Assembly (NCBI GenBank): GCA_963930775.1
Contig: OZ005700.1
Span: 719,976-783,975 of the forward strand
Length of the DNA: 64,000 nucleotides
Source of the DNA: Cliona cf. orientalis
Lineage: Eukaryota; Porifera; Demospongiae; Clionaida; Clionaidae
Direction: 5' to 3'
In this document: positions 10,577-23,700 of the stretch, one piece after another
How positions within the stretch are numbered: position 1 is the stretch's first letter
How the letters are laid out: each line of letters begins with the position of its first letter
Translations under genes and position numbers: made by a program
The notes under the pieces: generated by a model
Database searches by the model: none
What the model was told of the DNA's origin: nothing
What the model saw: the letters and a program-made list of their open reading frames with translations, nothing else

Positions 10577-13216
10577 TGCTGGCTTGATAGTAGAAACGAC
10601 GTTTTAGTTGTTATTTTTTTAGCCCCTTGACAATCACTCAAATCCTTTCCCCACACTTCTATATATAATATTATTATCTAGGTATTATTGGAAATAATGT
10701 TATAAACTTAAGCAGGTCTTATGCAATATTTTTCCTTGATGACATTGTGTTGTTATTCTTATATTATGTTGTGGCTAGTGAACTCTTGCATGCAATAGTG
10801 CCCATGTATAATCATGACTATAATAGGCTATATAGACTAGTATGGTTCGTGCATGTTAACTGTAGGAGCTCCCATTAATAAATTTTGACTGGCCATGGCC
10901 TGAGCACATACATGGGGTGCCACAGTGTGTTTAATATAATATTATTATCATGCACATTTACTCTCTGTTTCGTTTCTCCAACAAACATAAATACTACAGC
11001 TGATGTAAGATTCTTAGAATGCTATGATTAGTACCTGAATGCCACTCCCATCCACATCCCAGTACCACACCTACAACTAGAACATAAGGTCAAACTGGCC
11101 CAGCTTAGTAACCAAGTTTTGCTCCAAATGACGACATTCCAAGTGCACTGTTCACATCTGGAACACAGGCCATAATACAACACAAGTTTATGGTCGGTGC
11201 AACCCAGTAGCCAGTCAGTGGAAGTTATAACAGCTAGGCAGCTGCAAGGAAATGCACCAAACAGCAGCTAATGATGTGATGTATTTCTTTGATGTATATA
11301 CTATTCAGCAGCTGTTTTCGTGGAATCCAGCTTTGTTTTTCATTGAGAGGAAGGGTGTAGTATTATTTATACATCTTGGCCACATTTTCCCAGACTATAT
11401 TATAGGTGCATGCATGTGCTGGGACTAGACAGGTAAATGTCTGACCTGCAGAACTGGGGATAGTCTAACAGCATGTTGGTGAATGGTGCTATTCTCTTTC
11501 ATGTGGCCCTCATCCCATGTGTGCTAACTTCAATCCCACAGTAGTGGTTTGGGTGTTTGCATAGTGAACAGCCATAATTAACTGACAGGGTCAGAACAGC
11601 CTGTGCATTGATGCATAAAATCACCAGAGGGAACCATATGCATGTGGAGTTCTAATCATCATATTAAAGACATTAGGTGCTAATAAGCATAGCATACTGA
11701 CAGCCATCAAAAGTTAAAGTTAATTTCTCCACTATCTCTTGATCACCTTGCCTGTACACAGGTGTTGGTTGGTTGCATGCGCTTGTCCATGCATGCAAAT
11801 GTACATGCATGTCATGGCAACCTGCCTGCTCCCTGACCTCTACTGGGAGTCAGTGTACACAGGAGCATCCTGGATGCTGATTGCATAGTTGGGTGTTCTC
11901 TCTATGGAGACAGGCACATGCAGTAGCATGCAGGCCATAGATAACTCCAGCCAATCAACACATCCAGGTTAACACTAGCATATCAAAGCCTAGCACAGAA
12001 GAGACCCAGATGCTATGGCTTTCATTTATTTACCACTACTACTATAACACTGTTGGGTCAATGCCTGGGGGGTAGCTATTATGCAGCTCAGTGCCCATGA
12101 TTGTTGTCCAGTGACCACCAGCATGCACCATCATGCAGCCTGCAGCAGCCAGCCACCTAGCCTGGGACCGTGAGAGAGTGCATGCTCAAGCCTCTTTTCT
12201 CTAGAAAGGTGTTAACTTTTGACAGTAAACTATGCTAGAGGGAATTGTAGTCTTGATGTCTCAGAGTCATGCATGCAGTCCACAAGTGATTGTATGATGA
12301 TACATTTGCATGTTGAAAGCTTAGTTGGGACTAGAGTGGACAAAATATCAACACCCAGCTCTGTAGCAGGAGGATATTTACATAACAAGTCTAGTCCACA
12401 CAATACCTAGAGCATGTATCAGCTGGAATTAAACACTCAGTATGCAGGCATCATACAACTGTTGCACCATGCTGCTTCTCAAAGGAGTGTAAATCACTGT
12501 TTAGTGTCTCACCTATTTTGCCAGATAAAACTAGAACTACCTACCTAGATACTGTAAGACTTCAAGTACCTGGCCTTGAGAGTGGGATTAATCTATCAAT
12601 ATTAACACAATGAACTTTGCAAAATGTGTACAAAATTCAGTATGAGTATTGTACTGTATTGTAATGATTTGTTGCACATGTATCATGCAGGGGTGTGTGG
12701 AAGGACTGGACAGCCCATGCCTGTCACCTGATTACATGGAGCATATATTATACTGCGCTCGAAAAATTTCACAACCCACTTTTATTAATTAGTTACCCTT
12801 GGAGACCAAGCAGTACCATTGCTGCACTGATCTAGTTAGTTAGCATGCATGCACGATTGCATGCATGAAGTACATGCCATGCAAAATTAATAATACTATT
12901 AATATTATTAGTCAGGCAATCAAATATAGTGGGCAGCAGAATAATAATTATAATAATATTATAGCTTGATGAACAAGGAGAGAATACACCATCATGTATG
13001 CATGTTAAAAAACACAAGGAGTAAACTGAATCAGATGACATTGTAGAAACAGTAGAGTAAGATAAAAAATTTTTTAGTTATAAACGATGCGAAAAGTAGA
13101 CTGTTACAACACACAGAGCAATGGTGCAAGTGAATCAGAACACAAAACCGAAACAAAAATATACCTGCTCGTGCACACACCAATAATTAAAGTACGTTCA
13201 CCAATACTCTTAATAG
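10577..13216. other. Noncoding stretch between EPT1 and the Sox gene
   Basis: I see no exon chain on either strand over 2.6 kb. The sequence is rich in GCATGC/TGCATGCA palindromes (for example 11405-11420, 11775-11815, 12840-12870) and short AT palindromes. It lies 3' of both neighbours, so it holds the EPT1 3'UTR and probably the Sox 3'UTR. A TTTATT near 12781 could be the Sox polyadenylation signal read on the minus strand. It may also hold Sox regulatory DNA, but no specific element can be named. Confidence 0.5.
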
Positions 13217-14719
13217 CTACCGAGAAATCAGTGTAGATATGTTTGAGTCCAGCTCAGTGTAGGGATTTTGGACGAAAAGTTCGGCAAAGTCAGGTGAGAT
13301 ATTGTCTGAGAAGTCAAAGACCGGCTTGTCGACCTGAGGGAGCATGGTAGAGGCAGGTGTCTGAAGGAAGTTCACTGTGGCAGCTGTTCCCACTGTGGAG
13401 GTGGTGGTGCTAAACATGCCGAAACCTCCGATGAGGCTATCTGAGCTGAGGGGAGGAGACATGGTGCTGTTAAACATTGGCTCCGTTCTCATAGGAAGAC
13501 TGGCAGAGACTGTCGCAGTTGTGGTCCGGTTTGCTTGGCGGGCTGCAGCTGCACTGCTGCTGTTATTGAGAAGAGGATCAAGGAAATCGTCAAAGCAGTC
13601 GAGACCAGGAAGAAAGCCATCCATGTCTGGGGAACCGAGAGGAGATAGATCCAAGGAAAGGTCGAAGTCTAGATCGTCAAAGGAATTAGTTGAGCTTGGA
13701 GGGGATGGGGGAAACTGGGCAGGAGCCGCATCGATTCCTCGCATATTGGGCAGTGACTGCAGCCTTGCATCTGTGGCTAGTCGGCCTTGCTTGGCTGCAG
13801 GTTCCATTCCCGTTCCACTGCTTCTCGTTCGCTTATCGCCAAGGTGGTGGATGACAGTGGTCGCAGTCGATGTAGCAGAAGGCGATGCCAGGGAGGAGGT
13901 CTGCTTCCTGGTCGAAGAAACCGTAACGACTTTGGAGGAACTTCTCAAGTTTGCAAGTCCGTTGCCTACTTGGATGGAGATCTCTGCTGTCTTCCTTTCT
14001 GCAGCTTTATCAGGCTGTGGAGTGGTGCCTACTCCAACCTCCTCAGTCATGTCGAGGGAGCACTGTATCCCTACAGTGCACTTCTCAGGGACCACCCTTC
14101 TGCAGGAGCAAGTGCTACAGGTGCCACCGGAAGATTGCGAGTCACAGCCCAAGGGGTCGTCCGGCGACATGGTCTTCTTCTTCGTGGCCTTCTTGCGCGG
14201 ACGATACTTGTAGTCAGGATGCTGCTTCATGTGCAGCACGCGCAGGCGCTCCGACTCGTCGATGTACGGCTGCTTCTCGGTGTCGGACAACAGTCTCCAG
14301 AGCTTGCCCAACCTCCTGCTGATCTCAGCGTTGTGCATGTCTGGAAATTCCAAGGTCATCTTGCGTCTCTCCAGCTGGGCCCACACCATAAACGCATTCA
14401 TTGGGCGCTTGATGTGCTCCTTTTTCGAGCGTGTCTCGGCTGCTGCAGCTGCCACGAGTGACTCGTGCAACGGGGAGCCCGTAATCGAGTCCGAGAGAGA
14501 GTTCAGCGCCGACGGGGACGCGCTTGCACCGAGCTCCAGCGAGGGGTCATCTACCAGGGCACTGCTCGGTCTCGGGGAGGTCGCAGGTGAAGAGGACGCT
14601 GGAGAAATCGGCGTTGCAGGAGATCCGACGCCGCTAGCACTCGAGGAGCAGCTCGGTGAGCTGCTGTTGTTGCTTCCAACGCTCGTGGACGTACCGATGC
14701 TCTGCACCACCATCATCAT
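13217..14719 (-). CDS. Sox HMG-box transcription factor, SoxC-like, single exon
   Basis: An uninterrupted 500-codon frame starts at the MMM triplet (14719). The frame is open further upstream only through a non-ATG codon. The Ser-rich N terminus precedes the HMG box at about residues 102-180: [37 protein letters not shown]. Within the Sox family, [12 protein letters not shown] plus ERRK and PDMHNAEIS favours SoxC (Sox4/11/12) over SoxB. A Cys cluster (CSTCSC) follows the box, then Ser/Thr-rich sequence and an acidic, hydrophobic C terminus ([14 protein letters not shown]) that may be an activation domain. It is expected to bend DNA at ACAAT-type sites in the nucleus. Absence of introns is usual for SoxC. 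The antisense open frames across it are GC-rich shadows. Confidence 0.95.
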   Translation of the reverse strand: MMMVVQSIGTSTSVGSNNSSSPSCSSSASGVGSPATPISPASSSPATSPRPSSALVDDPSLELGASASPSALNSLSDSITGSPLHESLVAAAAAETRSKKEHIKRPMNAFMVWAQLERRKMTLEFPDMHNAEISRRLGKLWRLLSDTEKQPYIDESERLRVLHMKQHPDYKYRPRKKATKKKTMSPDDPLGCDSQSSGGTCSTCSCRRVVPEKCTVGIQCSLDMTEEVGVGTTPQPDKAAERKTAEISIQVGNGLANLRSSSKVVTVSSTRKQTSSLASPSATSTATTVIHHLGDKRTRSSGTGMEPAAKQGRLATDARLQSLPNMRGIDAAPAQFPPSPPSSTNSFDDLDFDLSLDLSPLGSPDMDGFLPGLDCFDDFLDPLLNNSSSAAAARQANRTTTATVSASLPMRTEPMFNSTMSPPLSSDSLIGGFGMFSTTTSTVGTAATVNFLQTPASTMLPQVDKPVFDFSDNISPDFAELFVQNPYTELDSNISTLISR

Positions 14720-14807
14720 CAATAGCAAAGAGGCTCGTAGGGTACAAAAATGGCGATACAAAACAAGAAGGTATCAAGCTCCGTGCAGAAAGTGACTGCG
14801 CATGGGC

Positions 14808-14839
14808 CCTTTTTATGCTAATATCGAGCCCTGACGTCA
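14808..14839 (-). promoter_or_regulatory. Sox core promoter: TATA-like box and CRE palindrome
   Basis: On the minus strand CATAAAAAGG (14808-14817) lies about 90 bp before the Sox start and could serve as a TATA-like element. Next to it, further upstream, is a perfect CREB/ATF palindrome TGACGTCA (14832-14839) inside the longer palindrome CTGACGTCAG. The arrangement suggests signal-responsive transcription; this is inferred from motifs only. Confidence 0.5.
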
Positions 14840-17800
14840 GCGGTCGGGACTGGAATGTTGACACTGGCCAGCACTTGAGCATCCGCGACGTCGAGACTTG
14901 CATGCCACTTGGCTGCTAATTTGATACACGAGGCGGGGCTGGTCTGCGTATGCACACGAAAGGATGCGTACCAGACGAAGATGAACAACATGCAGTGTGT
15001 AGCATTGGGTCTGAGCCACTGCCAGTGATTAAATTTACTTGAACACTAGGTAAAGTGAATTATGTTCGAGGTGTCAGTAAAAACTATGTACATTCTGCTA
15101 ACTTTTTCAACCGACTACCATGGAAACGAGACCACATCACAGTAGGTACAGTAACACCAAAGGCTTGAAATGGGAAAAGTTTATATCTGTTGAGGGTCTT
15201 GCAGTGACAAAGCATATGTCACCTTTTCTAGCACACACATGCGCTACCCAAAACACCTTTGTCCGGTGAACATTCAAGGCCACAACAATCACCCACGACT
15301 TGAGAGATATCAGTCACCTGCCAGATTAACACATATGCACCATGCATGGAGAAGTTGATGGACATGGAAACAAACTATATAGTGCACGTGCAAGAGAAAA
15401 TATTAAATATATCCATGTAACATGTGTTATGATCACTTTTACCATATTATTCCTTGCTATCAAAGCGTACAAGATGAACAAGCCAATAGGCTTCAAGTAT
15501 AAGGTAAATTATTAATTAATTAGCAGGTTAACCATAATCCCATTTGGCTGATATCAAGCTAGGGGATTCTCTGAATCTAGCTAACACTAGATATCATAAA
15601 CACCTACAGACGAAGACATCGGATGGCTTAAGGAGTGTTTACACTCTGCCTCTTACAGGCATCTTCGTTGAAGCATGGTCATCCTCTAACTTTATGTCAA
15701 CAACACTAACCGCTCTAGTGCGTGGACTAATGGCGGCTGGGAAGGCTCTAGTCCCAATGTGGTCCTAGAAGTGTGAAGCAAAATTGAAACTTAGCTCCTG
15801 TTTTGGTAATGGTTTGTCTATAGGTGTGTGCACACACACCAAGACACACCCCAAGCAGGATTCACTTCCTCTCAGCTCCCAGCTTCTGGCCTTTACAGTG
15901 CAGTGGCCCGGGGATGCATAACAACAAAATAGCTACAGGCTATACCTATAACAAGCAAGCATGCAATCATAATATACACCATGCATACATACATGTGCAA
16001 ATGATTATAGAGAGGGACATACTACAGTACCTGTTTATACACCAACACAACAAGATTTCCCGGATTTAATCTTTTTCAAATTAGTTCTAGACTTCAGTGT
16101 ATGTACGATGCTATGTGCATGCGTGAGCTAACTTGGTGAGAAATTGACCGCATAAGAGGCACTAAGTGCAAACACTGTGTTGATGCTGTGGGCCAAACAT
16201 GGGAATCCCAAGCAATTCTCTCCCAGACCACTAAACAACTAGAATTAAAATTAAAATATTAAACGTTTCCTCTGGAGCTGGAGTGGACCCCTGAGGGTGC
16301 ATGGACTGAGGCCCTACAATAATAATAGCTGGCATTTGGGGGACTCGGAGGAACGATCCATCAAGTGCTGGACCAGGACCTAGGTCACATAGCCTAGTAC
16401 CAACAAAGTGATCACGACTCTATTATGAGAGAGCTGGTGTGCATGAGCAAACGTCCTCACACCGGGTATACTTCACTCAGCATCCTGCACGTACACTGTG
16501 TCACTATGTGACTACAGGGAAATGAGAATAGTTTTCTTATGAATTAGAGCAATTTTAAAATTATTATTAGTGGTACTATCGATGGCTTCGATGCACATAA
16601 TATGCATATGCATTGGAGGATGTACTGGGTATCTCTGACTGAAAGGAGGGAGGGGGTTTGCACCATGTGACGATATTAGGAGAAGTTGAACCTTTCATGT
16701 GAGGGAAATATTATACATGATTAACTACTATACACACCCATTGCAATACATAGAGAGGGCATGGCTAACCGCACTAGTCCTGTAAACAATAATACAAGCA
16801 AAATCTCTGTAAGCATATACACTCAAAATGCTGAGTTGCAAGGATATATTGAACACACCCATTTGCAGTTAGACATAAGCACTGAGTACTAATGACAGAA
16901 ATAAGCATAATAATATAATAATCGTACAAGTGCACAGCATACGTGGGTGGCAGGCCACCGAGTGTTATAATATGAATTGTGACTACAATTTTCTGCATAG
17001 GGCTACGAAATCTGAAGGTAGCAGTACAAGCACAGTAAAATTAAATTAACATGCTCCTAATTATTGAATATCTTGAGCGGAAGGAGAGCATGTCCGTGTG
17101 CATATTATGTGTGTGTGTATGTATCCGTATGTGAGTGCGTGTGTATGCGTTTGTAAGAATGAAACGAAAGCAAAGATAGCGGACTAGAGCCATTTTCCTC
17201 CATGTTACCGCTCCCTGCTCCTGCTGCTGCTATTCCCGTTTCGCTGACGTGACACTAGAGAGTTGGGAGGAGCGGCCATCACGCATGCAGTACTCACATG
17301 TGAAGACCCACCTCAACGAGGAAACACCTATTTAGTGAGGAATGAGCACTTCCACCACCTCAAGAGTCGACCACAACAGATCCAACAGAACCCCCACTAG
17401 AGGGGGAGAGGGTCCGCACAGGACAGGGAGAGAAGGCAAGTACATGTGGAAGTGACTACACAAACATACGGATAGACACACATACACAGTATACAGAGTG
17501 TCACAATATTATTTCCTTGGTATATACGAGTTCTCAAGACTTCAAAATATGCACTCACGTACACACATACACACTCACACTGACCAAAATTAAAAAGTGC
17601 TAAGTCCAGCAAAACTTTCCCAGCTAGGTTGAAACCTAAGTTATTATAGCCTCTGTGTGCACACACTGGGGTGCTATTTAGTCTAGGGAAATGAAATTTA
17701 AACTGTTATTTGTTGGACGCACACCTTCTTAACATTGCATTAGGCACGTGCACAAGATCCATTTCTGTCCACAACACAGTGTTAAATGGTTTATTAAGTT

Positions 17801-19685
17801 AAGTTTAACGCACCAATCAGGAAGCTGTCGCGGATAAATTTGAAATTTCCACACACACACACACATACAGGAAAGTAAGGATCCATATTTAGTTGATTAA
17901 TTTTCAGTTAGACTAAAGCACTCCGTTTCCAGCAAAAACACCACTTCGAAGTGTAGGCAGGAGAAGAGAAACAAGCCTGGGTTCAAAGTGCAATCGCGGC
18001 GCAAAGTATTTAATAAACAGTCGAGCGACTGGAAATAGTATGTCAGCACAGATAAATAATCCACCAATGAGAGCATAATATTATGTACAATGTCGTAAAA
18101 TGTATACAAAAATGTACACTGATATTGCAGTGTGTAGGTCATTAGGTGGGCAGCCCAGTGGTACTAGAATGCAATTATCTAGCAATCAATTCTGATTATT
18201 ACCTCCATAAACAAAGCCCCAAGGCTAAACAAGGTCACCATAAACCAGTATAGCAATTATACAGAAATTTACCAGATAGCTACTGTATGGCATTTCTTGA
18301 TAGGAATGTTTGACCCGGCAACGCTGATAAATAGAAGACGCAAAAAAATTGCATTACTAATTTGGCAGTAATGCTTTCACAATGAGCCAATTTAGTTCCG
18401 CCACAACACTGTGCACGTACACACATGCCACGGGGAAGCCCGGCAGATGGCATATTTTGGTTCCAACCAGGTGAGGTAAGGAATGAACCACCCGTAGCTA
18501 TGCAACCAACCACCTTACTAGCAAGCAGTGTATGTATCGTAATATTATACATGTGTACATCCGGGTGAGCTTGCCTGCCTGCAGGGTAAATATAATTTAA
18601 AAAAAGGAAAATTATTCTACCACAAGTCAACAATCGTGGGTAAAATATCTCTCTCACCATCGACTGAACCCATAGACCAACTAATTCTTTGGTCATAACA
18701 AACTAGACCATGTGATACTGACTGCCGAGTTCACAACCAGTGTGTGTATTGGCGACCTCCTAATGCTGAACTTAGCTTCCACTTCTGTTTAACCATGCCA
18801 AATGTACTTAATATAAAATTAGTTTTTAAATTGTATTTATCTTTACTTGGAAGCAGCCTGTCTTTATGTGGACTGCCTAATGGTGGAAGCACTGAAATAT
18901 TAAGCTTAAGGCCTTAATTAACTCTAGACACAATTTGCTTGAAAGAAGGCAAATTTGTGCTAAATGAATTAGAATCACTGTGCTTACCTTTGACTTCTTC
19001 TGGTAAGCTAATTAACATGTACAGAGTGCTAACAATCTACCAATCAACACCTACTGACTATCAGTTGCATTGACAATAGAACACATGGCACCAAATTGCT
19101 ACCTAACTGCTCCACTAAAAGGCTATAATTAGTAGCATGCAGGAGAGATACATAAATTATTATTATGGCAAAATCTGCAAAATAAATGTTAGGACAGTGC
19201 AAAGTTTCTCCATATGCAAACAAACACTTTCCCAATTAGTACTAGCTACGAAAATGTGTTAATTCTCCACGTGAGCACCTTAACTTTAGCAGATTAAACA
19301 CATTTCTCTCTCCTCTCTCTCAGTATTCAGCTGCATTATGCTATTATACCTCGACCATCATCACTGTTTTATACCTTGTTGATCTACCCACTACTTCTTA
19401 TTGTTTTCTACCCAGGAGCAGTAGCTACTCTAGTGTGGGCATTGTATTAAATAAAGGAGGTGCCAATTGACTATTTTGTTAAGGGGGTAAAATAGGCAGT
19501 AAGCAGAGCATAGTTGGGGCAAAATACAGACTAAGAGAGAGCGTGTTCAAACGGAAATGATGATCCTACGACTGATAGAGACAGATTAAACATAAAACAT
19601 AGTGTGTATGTCTAAACGTTCAATCACCGATTCAGTTTCTCTCCTAACACTGGAAGCATCCCGAGGGAGGGAGCTCGTCACATCA
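14840..19685. other. Long noncoding stretch upstream of Sox
   Basis: Nearly 5 kb separates the Sox promoter from the last TMEM14 exon. No family-like coding exon was found. Contents include TG/CA-rich segments (17110-17160, 17520-17580, 17850-17870), AT palindromes, and one perfect X-box word at 15114-15127. The window is otherwise gene-dense, so this gap on the 5' side of a developmental regulator is likely to hold its enhancers, but that is inference. Confidence 0.5.
15114..15127. promoter_or_regulatory. X-box-like word (RFX consensus)
   Basis: ACTACCATGGAAAC fits the RFX X-box pattern RYYNYYATRRNRAC at every position. It is about 395 bp upstream of the Sox start codon, with no ciliary gene nearby, so it may be chance. 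Confidence 0.3.
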
Positions 19686-20535
19686 TCAGAGGAATCGAAG
19701 CCCGAGCCTCACCACCTGGGCTAGGCTGGAGAGGTGTGTGTGTGTGTGTGGGGGGGGGGGGGGGGAGAATATATTCAAGCAAGTACTATTACTAACATCC
19801 TCATTGGAATACACAAGGATATAAGAGAAAGCATTGTGGTTAAATTGTTTATTAGCATTAATTGAGAGGTGGGGACTCGGAGGGAAGTAGAGAAAGCACA
19901 ATGATTATTACATCAGAGATGGGATGAGGTGAACAAACATCCTATAGCTCCATAATAATATTAAGGTATCAAAATATCCTGAATTATGACTAGAAAGTGA
20001 ATTAATTATACCATACTCAGCAGGGAATTGATTACCAACAATAAAGCTCTCCTAATAGGGAACTTAGCGACATCACAATTTTTATTAATATCATAATAAT
20101 GTTAATAAGATTACCTGAGGGCCGTGACTAGACCGGCTGGCATAAATTTTCCCGACTTATAGAAACGAAAGCCCATCAAAAGAAACAGGACTGAACTTAC
20201 ACCTGTATAGATAGTATGGTAGATGTGACCGATTGTATACAGTAATTTACTATGGATAATGAATTTTCATGCAATCTCAATAGTGCAAACTTTACCAAAA
20301 AGGAAAAAGAAGTTTTTGGGATTAGCACTAGTCTGATAGGCACCATATGCCAGCAATCCTCCAAAAGTGATCCCACTAACCAATGACATCGTACTTCCTG
20401 TACACAGAAGAGGAATAGTTCTATTTAGAGCGCACCACCACACTCGCACTCCTTACCGGCTTTGAAAAAACCCATAGCCCCGCCAGATAGCACCACTAGG
20501 GCGAATCCATAAGACAAGTAGTCGACAGAACCCAT
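19686..20535 (-). CDS. TMEM14 family small membrane protein
   Basis: Exons 20457-20535, 20296-20397, 20115-20202 and 19686-19725 join in phase to give 102 aa, normal for the family (about 100-115 aa). The protein reads MGSVDYLSYGFALVVLSGG, then GITFGGLLAYGAYQ, then SGKFMPAGLVTAL. This follows TMEM14 (UPF0136) with its four hydrophobic helices and the conserved GAYQ and GKFMPAG words. The last exon encodes only 13 residues (ending LRFL). TMEM14C imports a haem precursor at the mitochondrial inner membrane in vertebrates; which paralogue this is cannot be settled. A run of 16 G (19750-19765) sits in the last intron. Head-to-head with the gene at 20726. Confidence 0.9.
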
Positions 20536-20725
20536 CACTTCTGTGCTTGAGGAATGGTCCTAGAAAAGTCGAGTTTAGCGCTGCAGGTGCTGCGTGGGGT
20601 CAAAGGTCACTCGAAATTGCCACGGAGCTCGCGCGCAGACCGCGGTTAGCTCCACCCACGTACGTTGCTACGGCATGCAAAACAAAGGCGCTATTCAACA
20701 GCTATTGTTCCCCGTGTGAGATGCA
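20536..20725. promoter_or_regulatory. Divergent promoter of TMEM14 and the EF-hand/dynein-stalk-like gene
   Basis: The 190 bp between start codons are GC-rich with several CpGs. They contain AGCTCCACCCACGTACGTTGC-like sequence near 20648-20668; the words CTCCACCCAC and GTACGTTGCT recur upstream of the syntaxin gene near 30594-30622. GTTGCTACGGCATG near 20665 resembles half of an RFX X-box only. An upstream ATG at 20721 (ATG CAA TGA) overlaps the main start codon. Confidence 0.5.
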
Positions 20726-23700
20726 ATGAGTGCAGAGGCCATCATCCAGAATCATCAGTTTGGCCACCGATCCGACTTGCTCGTGTGTCTGCAGAGGGAA
20801 TGCAGCTGCTTGTTGGACACTCTGGAGCTGCTCTACGCCGACAAGATCTCACTGAGCTGCTCAGAAATCCGTGAGCTCTATGCCAGCCTCAGGTATGGAG
20901 GTGTGAGCTCCAGGCAGCTGAATGCTGCCATCAAGAAGGTTTGCTCCCGTCCAGAGGACGCAGAGGAATCGGGAATCAGAAAAGATGAGCTGGCCTTGAT
21001 TCTCCCTGAGCTTGATCGGAGGTACTTCATCGTCCAAGGAGCACAATGGGAGTTTCAGTTCCTCGATTGCCACTGGAAGGGGGAGATCAGCGAGAAAGAC
21101 GCACTGTTCCTCTTCAAGGCCGTCCATGGCAACCGCTTTGTTATGCATAGCTGGGAGACATTCCTCCGTGGGAGAGCCGAGAGGGCCGGGTCAAAGGTCA
21201 CGTGGGAGGAGATTGAGGTTCCGCTCTGTGATATCCCAGACGATCAGGGTAAACTTAATAATTATATTATCATTATATTACTGTTAAGATATTATGATGA
21301 TGAATACTCTATGTATTCCACAAAATTAAGGGGCACTGTGAATGTTGGTGGTTGGGTTGTGTAAACAGCGTGACCAAATCTACTTGTAAGCTCCACCCCC
21401 TCATTATACATTGACCACAAAATGAGGGGGTATTGTCCAAGGAGGGTGTACAATACTGTGGTATTGTTATAGGGTAGAGTAGCAGAGATTGATAAGATAT
21501 TAACAACCACACTGTTCCTGGCTAGCTAATGGATGACATTGCTACCTCTTTGATATGTAATACTAGGATGCATGCATGCAGCGTACCATGCCTATTGTAA
21601 TTGTTTTTACCATTGCAGAGTTCAATTTGCTCAAAGAGAAAGAATCAAAGGCAAAAGAGGAGCGACAGACTCGAGAAAAAGAACTGGCTCAAAAGAGAAA
21701 GGAGCGCATGGTGAAGGAGAGAGAGAAGCAAATGAGAGAGCAACGTGCCCGGGAACAACAACTCAGAGACGAACAGCTGGCCAGAGAAAGAGAGGAACAG
21801 CTGGCCAGAGAAAGAGAGGAAGAGAGGGCTAGAGAAAGAGAGGAAGAATTGGCCAGGGAAGGTAAAGGATTAAACATTACACAAGTGCCATAAATTTGGC
21901 ATCTATAGGAAGTATGAGGTGAGAGAAATAGATATTCGAACTTCCCATTAGCAAAAATTATCACTTATAGACACAATTAGTGCAATGTCCTTTACAATTC
22001 TGCAGCAGCAGAAGCCAAAAGGCCATTACCCTAAGAGTGGCCCAATAACGTGCCTTGTCATGCCTCTGGTATAATAATGGGAGTACCCCCACCACCACGC
22101 GTCACAAGTGCTTAGTGTGAGGAAACCAGCACAGGTGCACATCTGCTTTTGTTTTTGAAGGGGCCTGTTTTGATTGACGGCCTAAAAACAATGCTTCTAT
22201 CAGCACGAAATTGTCATCCTTAGCAACATCATAGTGAAGGTAGGAGATAGACTTTTGAGGTATATGGGCTTATCACCTGATGCCTGTTGTGTAATTACGA
22301 TTGTGGTGTGGCAGATGGTCGAGTATAATCAGCCCACACTGTGTGAGTGTGTGTTTTGTGTTCTTTGCTAGCTGATAATGCCAGCTATTTTTAGGGCCAC
22401 CCATCCTGACTTCTCTTGAAAGCCAGCCTGGCCAGTTAGCAGGAAGCTAATCGGAGGGGTTCACTTTGATTATCCAACTGGTGGCCATTAAAATAACCTC
22501 CGAAGTCATTCATATACCGTAGTGTATGTCCCGGGCAAGCACCCACTCCCAGATAAGTGCCCAGATGTTTGTTTGCATACATGAATGGAGAGCACCCACT
22601 CCCGGGTAAGCACCAAGGCTAGATCCTTACTGCCATGTATGGCAAGCACCCAGGCAAAATTTGCACGCTGAAGAGCACTTGCGTCACGTTCCACCGAGCG
22701 TAGCTACTCATGTAATTGACAGTTTGCTTGATTGTGTATCGATCTTTTCTGCCACCAACAGCCGACTTGTGGCAGTAGGGACACTTATGGTATGCCAGCA
22801 ACTGTAAGGGCCATCCACTAGAGGAATTCTCATGAAAGCCAGCCTGGCCAATTAACAGGAAGCTAATCAGCAGGATTGCCTAGATATTATCCTCCAACTG
22901 GTGGCCATTAAGTAAACTCCCCAACTGTCAAAATTAATGATAAGCCTGCAGCTTTCATGCAGTAACCGGCCCTGTGAATTTGATCAGATTTTTAGAGGGT
23001 TTTGGCTAACAGTTGCATGATTCCATTCTGTGCATTAGACTAAATCTCCTTATTAAGGTTGTTTATCCATGGCTACAAGTAGATGTTTGCTGGTGTAACG
23101 TGCATATCTGCATCAATTCATTGACTGTCCAGTATAGGCATAGTCTCATTGCCATAGCTATAGCTGTAGTATAATTATAATAGAGCAAGTGTGGAAAAAA
23201 TATCATCCTTGTGCATGTGAGTGCATAATATATGGGCAAATTAAATGACTGACTACCTTTTAGCAGCTGTTGTGAACTAGCTACCTACAGCTGGTGGAAT
23301 TATTAACAGTGCAGATGCAAAGCCTGCTCTAGACATGCAGTGTTCTGGTTGGCCCATAGCTGGCAGGGGTGGGGGAGATGAAGCTGCTGCTGTTGTGACC
23401 TTAGGCTAGCTGGAAAACAGCCACTGTCCCCAGCCAAGCAGCTGCCATGATTTGGTCTGGAATGACTTTGTTCCTGCATTGCAGCTCTCCCTCTTCCAGT
23501 GTATTAGTTCTTCTCTGACTGCATGGGCAAGATAGTGCAATAAAATTGTGATAAGTGACCCCTAATGTTTTTTTTTGGTGCACTGTGAGGTGTATGCAAT
23601 GAGTGGGGCATCTGGGTGCTTGAAGGTAGCATTGCAGAATTGATGCACTACAACAAACTGCAATAGCCAGCTGCTTTATATAGGGCCCAGACAATTTTTA

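Noticed and set aside
10577-11000. SECIS element after EPT1
   Set aside because: ATGA words at 10739 and near 10814 lack the pairing stem and apical AA expected; not supportable by eye.
13377-14795. Several long plus-strand open frames opposite the Sox gene (278, 224, 188 codons)
   Set aside because: They are antisense shadows of a GC- and Ser-rich coding exon; none has family resemblance, and the Sox frame explains the region.
15544-15768. 74-codon plus-strand open frame upstream of Sox
   Set aside because: Starts at a non-ATG codon, has no family resemblance and no flanking splice sites that join it to other exons.
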